NCBI GenBank assembly: GCA_025403435.1 | Contig: CM046350.1 | Location: forward strand, 32,083,346-32,147,345 | Direction of reading: 5' to 3' | From: Artocarpus heterophyllus | Lineage: Eukaryota; Streptophyta; Magnoliopsida; Rosales; Moraceae | Length of the DNA: 64,000 nucleotides | Part shown: positions 45,601-57,343 of the stretch, in pieces | Position numbering within the stretch: position 1 is the stretch's first letter | How the letters are laid out: each line of letters starts with the position of its first letter | Made by a program: the position numbers and the translations under genes | Notes under the pieces: generated by a model | Told to the model about the DNA's origin: nothing | The model's database searches: none | What the model saw: only the letters and a program-made list of their open reading frames with translations

Positions 45601-47329
45601 AACCGTTCCAATAAGTATAGAAAAACCAACCGAATCCAAACAACAACCTAAGGGGCTTCAGCGTAGTAGGTGGATTGAGCATCAACCTGAGTGGTATATG
45701 TTCAATGGTGAGGCCTTCTTGACTCAACTGGATGAACATGATAGGGATCCTTACACTAACAAAGAGACTGTGGAGGATGTTGATTCAAAACTCTAGACAG
45801 AGGCCATGAACACAGAGATATAGTCTATAGAGACTAATCAGGTCTAGGAACTTGTGGATCTTTCCAAATGGGTAAAACCCATAGGGTGCAAGTGGATCTA
45901 TAAGAGAAAGAGAGGAGTGGATGGGAAAGTCAAAACCTATAAGGCTAGACTGGTAGCTAAGGGATACATGCAAAAGGAAAGAATCGATTATGAGAAAACC
46001 TTTTCGTCTGTTCTCATACTTAAGTCCATCTACATTCTCTTGTCCATAGCTGCCGCTCTCGACTACGAGATTTGACAAATGGATGTCAAGACGGCCTTTT
46101 TAAATGGCTATCTTTATAAGTCCATATATATGGAATAGCCAGATAGGTTTAAGGCTAAGGGTCAGGAAGGTAAGGTTTGTAAGCTGCTAAAGTCAATTTA
46201 TGGACTTAAGCAACCTTCCTATTCTTAGAACATAAGATTTGATCAAGTGATCAAAACTTATGGTGGGTTCGCACAAAATGTGGATGAACCATGTGTTTAC
46301 AAACGCATTAAGGATCAAAATGTGGTTTTTCTATTGTTTTATGTAGCTGACATTCTACTAATCGGCAATGATATTAGGGCATTGTCATCGGTCAAACTAT
46401 GGTTGACCAAGCAATTTGACATGAAAGACCTGGATGAAGCTAACTATGTTCTCGGTATCTAGATTTTTTGGGACAGGAAGAACAGAATGAAAGCTTTATA
46501 TCAAATGGACTACATAGATTAAATTCTCAAAAGGTATGCAATGTAGAATTCCAAGGAAGGTGGGCAACCATCTCAGTCTGGAATCACTCTTTCTAAGAAA
46601 GATTCACCAAAGTTTGATGAAGAAAAAGAATACATAAAGAATGTGCCTTATGCTTCGGTAGTGGGTAGTCTCATGTATGCCATGCTTTTCATACGACCAG
46701 ATATTAGTTATGCAGTCAGGATTGTAAGTAAATTTCAGTCGGATCCAAGACCGAACCACCGGGTTGCGGTCAAGCATATTTTCAAGTACCTAAGAAGGAC
46801 TCGAGGATATATACCTATATATTCAGGTGAGGATTTAACACCTCTAAGATACAGTGACTCAGATTTCTAATCCTGTCTAGATTCAAGAAGATCGACTTTG
46901 GGTTTTGTGTTTACCTTGGGTGGTGGTGCCATTGTTTGGAGAAGTGTCAAACAAGATTACACTTCGGATTCAATGATGGAGGCCTAGTATGTGGCAGCTA
47001 GTGATGCTTCAAAAGAAGCAGTGTGGCTCCGCAAGTTCCTTAGGGATCTTGAGGTAGTTCTTGGAATAGATAAAGTGATATCGCTACATTGTGATAACAG
47101 TGCAGCTATAGCTAATGCTAAGGAACCAAGATTTCACAAGAAGAGTAAGCATATTGATCGGAAGTATCATGTGATAAAGGACTTTATTAAGGGTAGGCAT
47201 ATTGCTGTATACAAAATCACATCCGAGGATAATTTAGCTTATCTATTCATGAAGACACTAACAACGAGAGTTTTCGATAGGCATGTGGAAGCTATGGGGA
47301 TGCGAGATTTGTTATATTTACTCACTTAG
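45601..47329 (+). pseudogene. F reverse transcriptase and RNase H
   Basis: RT: GCKWIYKRKRGVDGKV, ARLVAKGYMQ, MDVKTAFLNGY and LLFYVADILLIGND, where the YVDD box reads YVAD. RNase H: YSDSDF followed by a stop, a MEA-stop-YVAA Glu region, and LHCDNSAAIANAKEPRFHKK. It ends MRDLLYLLT with TAG at 47327-47329. Trp and Gln codons turned into stops are frequent. Confidence 0.9.
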
Positions 47330-47330
47330 T

Positions 47331-47343
47331 GCAAGTGGGAGAT
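47331..47343 (+). other. F polypurine tract
   Basis: gcaagtgggagat just before LTR start tgttagac. Confidence 0.9.
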
Positions 47344-49226
47344 TGTTAGACATGTATGCCCTAAGGAGTAAAAATGTAATACGTTTTTGGAGATATTTTT
47401 ATCAATAAAGAGTTTATTCATTATTCATATACCAAATTGTTGTCCTCTTTATGTTCACATTTGTTGGATGTATGATAAGCAAACATAAGTTTGAGACTAT
47501 CGGTCTAAGCCTTTAGAATTAGGCATATGATGGAGAGATAATGCGGAAGATATGATTCTAAAGGTGACGGTCTAAATCATAAGATTCGCAATTGAGGGAA
47601 TAAAGTTGGGCACTTTATTCATGCAAAGATTGTTATGTTGTCTATATCAATAACAGGAGATGGTTTGTCTTGGCCATCGTAGGTGGACTCCTTGAATAGA
47701 AGCATTGGTGCATTGTCATAGGTGACAATGTATTGGATTGGGACAAAAGGTGTAATTGATTTGGATTAATAATTCTATCTTAGCAAATCAATTCACTTTA
47801 GACAATCATGTATGTTGTCTCTTAATCATGAGATGAATAATAAGCCCATTGCCTTGACTTATGTCTTTTGATATACCAAAGAATGACATCTACAATTTAT
47901 GTTGGTACATTGGAGACATGATTTTAGATGGCGTAGACTTGTTATTCATAGATACGGAATCTATAGCTCCTCTTTAGAAGTCGATGATATCCTCTTATAT
48001 GTGTTATCCTATAATTTAAAAACTGGAGCACTCAAACATTTGGATACATAGGTGTAACCAAATAGTATACTATCATTTGATGGTAAGTTTTCCAATGGTG
48101 AGATAATGGAATGTAAGAGAAAAATAATTGAAAAGATAAGACAAAATTTATTCTTAAGCCAATTATAAAATCCTATGGGGATATGATATATTATGATATG
48201 TCATGGATACTTAGCTATTCGGGCTTCGTAATTTATATAGTTCGAGAGTGCAGCTCTGAGATTTTAGTAGAGTAGCGTTAGAGTTGATAATTATGAAACG
48301 TATATCTAGGATATTGGATTTTATAATTATCAAGAGTTTAAACTATATAGGTCCATTAGGTCCCATTTGCTGGCTCATAATAAATCATGTAACAATACAG
48401 TGTGTTTTTATAATAAATTGGTGACTTATGTTAAATTATCAGATTGGCTAAAATTTGATAGGATCATATAATTCATGTATATTTATCGGTTTAATTAATT
48501 TTGTGAAAAATTAATTCAAGATAAACTTGTTGAATTATCCAGAATATTTATTTTCCTAGAGATTATCTGGATATTGTTATTTTAGTTAGATAACTTTTCT
48601 ATTGGGTTACTTGAATTAAAACTGAGGATTTTATCCTAAGAATCTCAGGTGAAAAATAGAAGATTTATAAGGATCATTTATCGTAAGTTCAGTAGGCCGA
48701 TCTTCAAGTTTGGCCTGCTGACCGAACGATAATTTGATCACGTGTTTTTACGCGATTTTATCATATATTGATCTAGATTCAAATTTTTTAGGCCTTTTCT
48801 GATAAGGACTAACCCCTAGGTCCAACATCTATAAATAAGGAGTGAGACTCATAAGTTATTTAGATCAGTTGAGAGATTAAGAGTGAGTACTTTATACTGT
48901 GAGTCTCTGAAACTCCACTAAAGAGCTATTGTTCACAGATCACGAGCGGTTGTTATAGGTATTTCTCTATTGGATGGAAGGAGAGTCGTTGGGGAAGAGT
49001 TGTACGTTGTGCGCCCACACGCACTTGGATCATGGATAGAGAATAGCAAAGAAGACCAGTTGGTTGAGGCTCTTCTGAAACGCGCTTCTCTTCATCGATT
49101 GCAAGAGCTCTTTAGCAAATATTAGTAAGATCTGGTTAATTTATGCATATAGCCTGTCAAACTTATGTTTTGAAAAATACTCTAATTAAAAATTTTAAAA
49201 TTTTCGCTGCGTACTTTTTTCTAACA
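47344..49226 (+). repeat. F 3' LTR
   Basis: tgttagacatgtatgcc to tttttctaaca, 1883 bp. The TATA tataaata is at 48830-48837. Two GC-rich units (about 48688 and 48709, 21 bp apart) lie upstream of it. Confidence 0.93.
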
Positions 49227-50260
49227 TATACGACACACCAAATACCTACCGAATAAAGCATCTGACATATAAAAAAATATAAAAAGCAAATAGGACAAAC
49301 ACAATTGTTAAATAAACAATTATTGTAATAATTACAAAAACAAAAATCCCTTTTTTATTTTTATATTTTTTATTTTTTCTAATGAAAATTTATTTGAAAA
49401 TGAATGAAAACTCATGTTCATCAAAATGCGTCTCTAAAAAATCCATTGCTCAGCCATTTTGATGATTTTTCACTAAAATCAAGTTCATATCTCAAATAAT
49501 TTCTCAAAATTTTTTTAAAAGAAAACAAAAACACACCAAAACTAACAAATACTTCACAGATTTTTCTTAAAACCAGATGGAGCAAATGATTGTTTCCCTT
49601 CTAAAATTCTTACAAACTGAACAATAGGGCCTTTTAACATCAGATTCCTTAGACGTTCTTTTTTCGCATGAAACTGTAGCTAAAGTTTACAAATGGCTCA
49701 TTGAACATAACCACTAGGATTGTCTAAAAGAGAATCTTGAAGATCATCTTGAAGATCATCTAAGTTTTCTTTAGAAAGCCTATCTTTACAAAAAATATTT
49801 TATCCTCTCTATTTACAGACATTTGAACTTGAATCAAAGCTTTCCACTAATGTTGATAAACCTCTCATCCTACTAATATCCTTAATCGGCATTGTGGTGA
49901 GTTCAGCCGGTAACGGAGAGAGACGACGTGACAGTGACGACAAGGCATCTTGGTCGTTGGCGATGCAAAGAGAAGACGTTGGTCGCTGAAAGGGAGAGGC
50001 TAGGGTTCTATTCCATGAGTTAGTCTTAATTGTATACGTTATTTCTTTAATTTCTTTTTCTTTTTCTAGATGTTGATGATGGGTGATTAGGAGAAGTGCA
50101 ATTATAGATATAGAAAAATGTACCTTATATGGGTAGAACTTTTTGTAATGACTAGTGAAAAAATACTAAAAATTCCTATATAAAAAATATTTATAAAAGA
50201 ATAATTATATAATATTTTAGCAACCGATTTGAGTGGTTTAGAAGTTCAAAGCATAAATAG
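49227..50260. other. AT-rich gap between elements F and H
   Basis: No retrotransposon signature. A G-rich segment around 49900-50010 looks like a plant 5' leader or gene remnant, but no open frame supports a gene. Confidence 0.4.
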
Positions 50261-50369
50261 TGTGTTTGGTCAAATGAGTTCTAATCAAAACGTTTGGTTG
50301 CTACAATATAAAGTTCTCACGTGGTATAGTATTGTCAAGAAAAAGTAAGCTACAATGTAAAGCTCTTGT
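50261..50369. mobile_element. MITE-like element M2, left part (split by H)
   Basis: tgtgtttggtcaaat at the edge, then tgctacaatataaagttctc (50299-50318), which is the reverse complement of part of MITE M1 (59303-59322) with few changes. It continues after H at 56352 (ctctcatgctacagta) to about 56420 (ttcctaaaca). Element class is inferred. Confidence 0.45.
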
Positions 50370-52358
50370 TGTTAGACATGTATGCCCTAAGGAGTAAAAA
50401 TGTAATAAGTTTTTGGAGACATTTTTATCAATAAAGAATATATTTATTATTAATATACCAAATCTTGTCCTCTTTACATTCATATTTGTTAAATGTATGT
50501 TAAGCAAACAATAGTCTAAGACTGTCGGTCTAAACCTTAAGAATTGGGCATGTGATGGACGGATTATGTGGAAGACACGATTCTTCAGGTGATGGTCTAA
50601 ATCAAACGATCCGTAATTGAGGGAATAAAGCTAGGCGCTTTATTCATGCAAAGATTGTTATGTTGTCTATATCCCTTTTGGGAGATGGTTTATCTTGACC
50701 ATCAGAGGTGGACTCCGTGAATAGAAACATTGGCACGTTGTCATAGGTGACGATGTGTTAGTTTGGGACATAAAGTGAATTGATTTAGATTAATAATTTT
50801 GTCTCAGCAAATTGATTCACTTTAGACAATCATTTGTGTTGTATCTTAATCTTGAGATGAATAGCGGGCCCGTTATCTTGACTTGTATCTTTTGATGCAC
50901 CAAAGGGTGACACCCACATCTTAATAATGGTATGTATGCCGGTACGATAGATGCATCACTCTTGATGGCATAGATTTGTTATTCATAGATATGAAATCCA
51001 TAGCTCCTCTTTAGGAGTAATGATATTCTCTTATATCCGTTATCCTGTAATTGAAAAACTAGAGCACTCAACTATTTGGATACATAAGTGTAACCGATTG
51101 GTATACTGTCTTTGGATGGTAAGTTTTCTGATGGTGAGATAATGGAACGTAAGATAAAAATAATCGGGAAGGTAAGACAGAACTTGTCCTTAAGACGATT
51201 ATGGACTATCATATAGGGATACAATACACTATGATATGTCATGGAGACTTAGCTATATGAGCTTCGTAATTCTATGTAGTTCGAGAGTGCAGCTCCAAGC
51301 TTTTAGTGGAGTAGCGTTGGAGTTGATAATTATGAAATGTATATCTGGGATATTGGGTTTTGTAATTATCGGGAGCTTGAACTATGTAGGTCTATTTGGT
51401 CCCCTTTGCTAGCTCACAACATCCTGTAACGACACGGCATGTTTTAACAATAATCGGTGACTTATGTCGGATTTATCAGATTGGTTAAAATTTGGAAGAA
51501 TTAAATAATTCATGTCTGTTTATCGATTGATTAATTTTGTAATAAAATTAATTCAAGATAAACTTGTTGAATTATTGGAATCGGATAATTCTTGTTTGTT
51601 TATTAGTTGATTTAATTTTGGATAAATTAGATCAGGATAAACTTGTAGAATTACTGGGAATTGATTTATTTTCTTAGAGATTATTTAGATAAAGTTTTTT
51701 TGATCAGATAACTTCTCTATTGGGTTATTTGAATTAAAACTAAGACTTTATCCTATAGAATCTCGGGTGGAAAATAAAAGATTCATAAAATTTTTTATTC
51801 GATAGTTCGGCCTGCCGATTAGGTGGTTCGGCCTGTCGATCAGCGAAGGATAAGATCACGCATTTCCATACGGATCTTATCAGATATTCATCTGAATTTG
51901 ATTCTGATTCGAGTTTTGAGACTTAATTTGATAAGGACTGACCCTGGGACCAACCTCTATAAATAGGGAGTGATTCTCATAAGTTACTTAGATCAATTGA
52001 GAGATTAAGAGTGATACTCTGCTAAGTGAGAATCTGAAAAACTCCCTGAGAACTTTTGTTCACAAATCACGAACACTTGCTTTGGGTTCTCTCGATTGGT
52101 TGGAAGGAGAGTCACTAGTGGAAGAGTTGTATGTGTGAGCCCACACTCACTCCAGTCGTGGATAGAGAATAGCAAAGAAAACCAGTTGGTTGAGGCTCTT
52201 CTGGAATGTTATTTCTCTTCACAGATTGCGAAGGTTCTTCGGCACACAAAGGTTAGTAAGATCTGGTTAATTTATACATATAGCATGTCAAACTTGTGTT
52301 TTAGAAATTACTCTGATATAAAATTTTTAAAATTCTGTTGCACACTTTTTTTCCAACA
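50370..52358 (+). repeat. H 5' LTR
   Basis: tgttagacatg to tttttccaaca, 1989 bp. TATA tataaata is at 51958-51965. Two U3 GC-rich units (ttcggcctgccgat near 51806, ttcggcctgtcgat near 51827). Confidence 0.93.
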
Positions 52359-52360
52359 AT

Positions 52361-52372
52361 TGGTATCAAAGC
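52361..52372 (+). other. H primer binding site (tRNA-iMet)
   Basis: tggtatcaaagc, one mismatch to TGGTATCAGAGC, two bases after the LTR. Confidence 0.9.
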
Positions 52373-54017
52373 TTAGGTTTTTACATAAATTTTCGAGTTT
52401 GTGATCATGTTATATGTTTAAATTTTGTGATCTTAATCTCTCCTATGCTTGAATTTAATTTTATAGAGAGTTAGCACTCTAGGTTTCTATATATTATATA
52501 TGTTGTCATGGATTATGTGGTGAATGTTTATTAATTAATTATGGTTGATAAAATTATTATTTAATTATTTATTAATTAATTAATTTATACCGGTTATGGT
52601 TCCTTAGAGGTTAGAATGTGTATCTAGGTTTTTCATGTAATTAGAGAGCGGACCATCATCTCCATCTAGGAATTATTATTTAGTTTTAAATTTGTAAGAA
52701 TTTTATAATTAAATAATTATTCGGAGAAGATGGATCTAGAAGATTGATGATGATGCTCCTAGGTATTTCCTGAGTCTCTAATTTTATGTTTTTGAATTGT
52801 TGAAAATAAAATTGATGAATTCCATTAAAAATTGTATTTTTTAGAATGGAGATTTCTGCTTGGTCGGCATGCCGAACAAGCAGTTCGACAGGCCGAGGGT
52901 CATAGATCGGCAGGCCAGACTTATGGTTCGGTAGGCCGTTAGTGGGGCAGAAATCAGGTGGCTCTGGTGGCAGGCCAAACTTCCAGTTCAGCAGGCCAAG
53001 CTTTCATGGGTCGACAGGCTGATCCTCCTGATCGGCCTGCCGACCAAGAGCCGAAAAAATTTCTAGAAAAGGTGCAGTTTTTCTGATGCAGTTTTAATTT
53101 TGTTTTTGGGACAATTCTGAGAAACAATAAATTTGGATATGACCAGAAATATGAAGTGTTCAATTCATACAGGATTGAAGACTTGAAGATGGAATTACAT
53201 GAAGAAGGATACAGCTTAAGGATTCAAGGATTAAGAATCGATAATATGTCTCGATTATTCTCTGGTCATCTTAGTTTTCTATTCTCTAGGGTGGAGCCAT
53301 AATATTACTGTTATATATTATTTTGCTTGTAGCTTTGCTTGATTGCCTTGCTTGTCTGCATTATAATATGATTTGCCATGTATATTGACAACACGTCATA
53401 TAGAATAGGAAATGCCGCTCATATTAAAAATTGTTTATGCATATTCTTAAAGTAAAACCTTGATTTCAAAGAGATTGAGTGGGAGAAGGTTTTCGAAGAG
53501 AGAACCTAAGGCCTCCATCGTTGGTCCATAGGCAGAACATGGTGGTTCTGACCCCTAGGAAAGGATTTCTATTATGTACCAGATTGGATCTCTGAGAGAA
53601 TAAGATATTTGAGCATGATTTATCGTTGCACACCCATAGGTGGTGATTATAAATTATGAATAAAATATTGAAACGATGGTTATACACTCACGTTAATTTT
53701 ATTATTAACCTCCCCTAGGAGCTTTGTTAATAAAATTAATGGCCAAAGAAACAATTATTAATATATGCTGGATCATATGGGTCCTGGATGGCATATATTA
53801 ATCAGGAGGGGATTTGTGTTCCTGATTGAATTTGGCATGACTTCCCTAGGAGCTTGTTGAATTCTGAGTTAGGAATTATCATTGTAAGGTTGTGATATTT
53901 TCAAGGTTTTGACACATAAACACATTTGTATGATTTTTACATGATTGTGTTATCTTACTAAATTATTATTATATGTTTGCTTATATTTGGTATATGATTC
54001 TTTATTGTAGATTAAAA
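52373..54017 (+). other. H leader with phased GC-rich array
   Basis: The array at 52862-53045 has units near 52862, 52884, 52906, 52927, 52967, 52987, 53010 and 53031. Spacings are 22, 22, 21, 40, 20, 23 and 21. First and last units are close inverted copies (ggtcggcatgccgaa, atcggcctgccgacc), so the array could fold on itself. Confidence 0.8.
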
Positions 54018-54338
54018 ATGTCTAAAAACACTTTATCATCGATACTTGACAAAAACCTATTAACCGGTGAGAACTATAATGATTGGAAACGGAACATGGA
54101 TATCGTCCTGTCCTTTAAGAAACTAAAATATGTACTGACAACCCCTTGTCCTCCTGAGCCTACGGGAGACTCAAGTAATGAGCAATTCTAAGTGTATGAT
54201 CGCTGGAAAGATGTTAATGATCAGGCCCGCTGCTATGTTATGGCTAGCATGAATAACGTGCTGTAGGCTCAACATTAGAATTATGAGACTGCGAAACAGA
54301 TGTTGGTCATGGGTTACCTAACAAAGCAGCAAGGGACA
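54018..54338 (+). pseudogene. H gag fragment
   Basis: MSKNTLSSILDKNLLTGENY onward for 58 codons to a TAA after SSNEQF. Colinear gag continues to YETAKQ near 54299. It then jumps to MLVMGYL and TKQQGT, so two internal gag pieces are joined in the wrong order before the LTR. Confidence 0.85.
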
Positions 54339-54366
54339 TTTTTATTATTAATATACCAAATTTTGT

Positions 54367-56351
54367 AAAAATGTAATAAGTTTTTGGAGACATTTTTATC
54401 AATAAAGAATTTATTTATTATTAATATACCAAATTTTGTCCTCTTTATGTTCATATTTGTTGAATATATGTTAAGCAAGCAATAGCCTGAGACTATCGGT
54501 CTAAACCTTAAGAATTGGGCATATGATGGACGGATTATGCGGAAGACATGATTCTTAAGGTGATGATCTAAATTATACGATCCGCAATCGAGGGAATAAA
54601 GTTGGGTGCTTTATTCATGCAAAGATTATTATGTTGTCTATATCCCTTTTGGGAGATAGTTTGTCTTGACCATCGGAGGTGGACTCCGTGAATATAAACA
54701 TTGGCACGTTGTCATAGGTGACGATGTATTGGATCAGGACATAAAGTAAATTGATTTAGATTAATAATTCTATCTCAGCAAATCGATTCACTTTAGACAA
54801 TCATTTGTACTGTATCTTAATCTTGAGATGAATAGTGGGCCCGTTGTCTTGACTTGTGTCTTTTGATGTACCAAATGGTGACACCCACATCTTAATAGTG
54901 GTATGCATGCTGGTACGTTAGAGGCATGACTCTTGATAGCATAGACTTGTTATTCATAGATATGGAATCCATAGATCCTCTTTAGGAGTAATGATATCCT
55001 CTTATATGTGTTATCCTGTAATTAGAAAACTGGAGCGCTCAACCATTTGGATACATGGGTGTAACCGATTGGTATATTGTCTTTGGATGGTAAGTTTTCT
55101 GATGGTGAGATAATGAAACGTAAGATAAAAATAATCGAGAAGGTAAGACAGAACTTGTCCTTAAGCCGATTATGGACTATCATATGGGGATACGATACAC
55201 TATTATATGTCATGGAGACTTAGCTATATGAACTTCGTAATTCTATATAGTTCGAGAGTGCAGCTCCAAGCTTTTAGTGGAGTAGCATTGGAGTTGATAA
55301 TTATAAAATGTGTATCTGGGATATTGGGTTTCGTAATTATCGGGAGCTTGAACTCTGTAGGTCCATTTGGTCCCCTTTGCTAGCTCATAACATCCTGGAA
55401 TGACACGGCGTGTTTTTCCAATAATTGGTGACTTATGTCAGATTTATCAGATTGGTTAAAATTTGGAAGAATTAAATAATTCATGTCTGTTTATCGATTG
55501 AATTAATTTTGTAATAAAATTAATTCAAGATAAACTTGTTGAATCATTAGAATCGGATAATTCTTGTTTGTTATAGGTTGATTTAATTTTGGATAAATTA
55601 GATCAGGATAAACTTGTAGAATTATTGGGAATTGATTTATTTTCTTAGAGATTATCAAGATAAAGTTGTTTTGATCAGATAACTTCTCTATTGGGTTATT
55701 TGAATTAAAACTGAGACTTTATCCTATAGAATCTTGGGTGGAAAATAAAAGATGTGCGAAATTTTTTATTCAACAGTTTGGCCTACCGATGAAACTTGTT
55801 CGGCCTGCCGATCAAGTGGCTCGGCCTGTCGATCAGCGAAGGATAAGATCACGCGTTTGCACGCGGATCTTATCAGATATTGATCCGAATCTGATTCTGA
55901 TCCGAGTTTTGAAACTTAATCTGATAAGGACTGACCCTAGGACCAACCTCTATAAATAGGGAGTAATTCTCACAGGTTACTTAAATCAATTGAGAGATTA
56001 AGAGTGATACTTTGCTAAGTGAGAATCTAAAAAACTCCCTGAGAGCTTTTGTTCACAAATCACAAACACTTGCTTTGGGTTCTCTCGATTGGTTGGAAGG
56101 AGAGTCACCAGTGGAAGAGCTGTACGTGTGAGCCCACACTCACTCCGGTCATGGATAGAGAATAGCAAAGAAGACCAGTTAGTTGAGGCTCTTTTGGAAC
56201 GTTATTTCTCTTCACAGATTGTGGAGGTTCTTCGGCACACAAAGGTTAGTAAAATCTGGTTAATTTATATATATAGCATGTCAAACTTGTGTTTTGAAAA
56301 TTACGCTGATATAAAATTTTTAAAATTTTGCTACGCACTCTTTTTCCAACA
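54367..56351 (+). repeat. H 3' LTR, start missing
   Basis: Begins inside the LTR (taaaaatgtaataag), without tgttagacatgtatgcc. The 27 bp before it (54339-54366) duplicate LTR sequence found again at about 54411-54440. Three U3 GC-rich units lie at about 55777, 55799 and 55820; TATA is at 55951-55958. It ends tttttccaaca. Confidence 0.9.
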
Positions 56352-56420
56352 CTCTCATGCTACAGTATTTTTAACAAAAAATTGATTCTAACTATTAGCT
56401 CTAACCATACTTCCTAAACA
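56352..56420. mobile_element. MITE-like element M2, right part
   Basis: See 50261-50369. It starts ctctcatgctacag and ends near ttcctaaaca, weakly inverted to tgtgtttggt on the left. Confidence 0.4.
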
Positions 56421-57343
56421 ACCTATAACCAAACCACCTACTTTTTTAAAAACCACTCAAACTGCCAAATTAAAAACAAAAACTACCAATTTAGATCGGT
56501 TTGGTTTCGATTGGATAGTTTAGGCGGATTAGTAGATTTTTTTAATGCACGTAAAAGCCTTAGTGTCTGTATGGCCTTTAATGTTAGAATATGTTTCGCA
56601 TTTCAAGAAGAAAAAAACCAAACAAAATTAAAGTGAATGCTAGATTTATAGATAAATAAAAAATTTACTGAGTGAAATATTTATTCACTACAAAAAATAA
56701 TTTATCAAGTACATTATCTATCTACCTCTGTTTAATAAAAATATATTTAAAACTTGTCATTTACTTAGATCATTTAGTGTAAAACTGCTATTTTGTTAAA
56801 TCTATCAAAAAACCATAGAGTGGATCGCTTTTCTTTCAAGGATGACTTGTAGGTAAAAGTTCAAAGAAGAAAATACCAGATCATGAAAACTTGAAAGGAC
56901 ATAATCTTATACGATTTCTCCCTTTCAAAATTGAAGCTTTAAACTATAGGCTTAGTCCTCTTGGTCCTAAGAAAACTGTTTTTCATCGGAATATGAATAA
57001 TGCAGAGGAACGGATTTTTAATTGTTTTTAAATCTTCGTGATACATCTTATATTCTTATATAGAGTAATTATCAACATAATTGTTCACACCCATTAGGCA
57101 ACTAATCTCTTGATGAAAGTAAACAGGACACATTATTGATATGTAAAATAAATGACTATTTTTATTGATATAAAAATGTCAAAATGCAACAGGAAGGGAT
57201 TTAAATTTTATTTTATTTTTTACAAAACGTATTTATGTCATGATGCTATATAAAAATAATCATTCACATAATCGATTGTTCCTATTTGATAAAATTTTTC
57301 TCGTCCCCACTCCTCATATAACTTGTGTGTAGGCATCGGTTGG
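56421..57343. other. AT-rich intergenic DNA
   Basis: No open frame, repeat or RNA gene recognised. Confidence 0.4.

Larger units (their letters stand above)
1..49226 (+). mobile_element. Ty1/copia LTR retrotransposon F, outermost element of the nest (5' end outside window)
   Basis: Order on the + strand: 5' LTR (1-410, resumed at 41721-41804), PBS, long leader, gag-pol, PPT, 3' LTR. The domain order gag-PR-INT-RT-RH is diagnostic of Ty1/copia. About 39.4 kb (411-41720, including one duplicated attta) of younger insertions sits inside the 5' LTR. The coding region has many stops and the copy is dead. It shares the LTR family of C1, E and H. The 5 bases after the 3' LTR (tatac, 49227-49231) would be the target duplication, but the left copy lies before the window. 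Confidence 0.93.
50370..56351 (+). mobile_element. Ty1/copia retrotransposon H, large internal deletion
   Basis: 5' LTR 50370-52358, PBS, leader, the first about 100 codons of gag, then directly a 3' LTR that lacks its first bases. The rest of gag, PR, INT, RT, RH and the PPT are gone, so it could only have moved with proteins from another copy, if at all. Flanks agctcttgt and ctctcatgc give at best a degenerate ctct(t/c) duplication. Confidence 0.92.
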
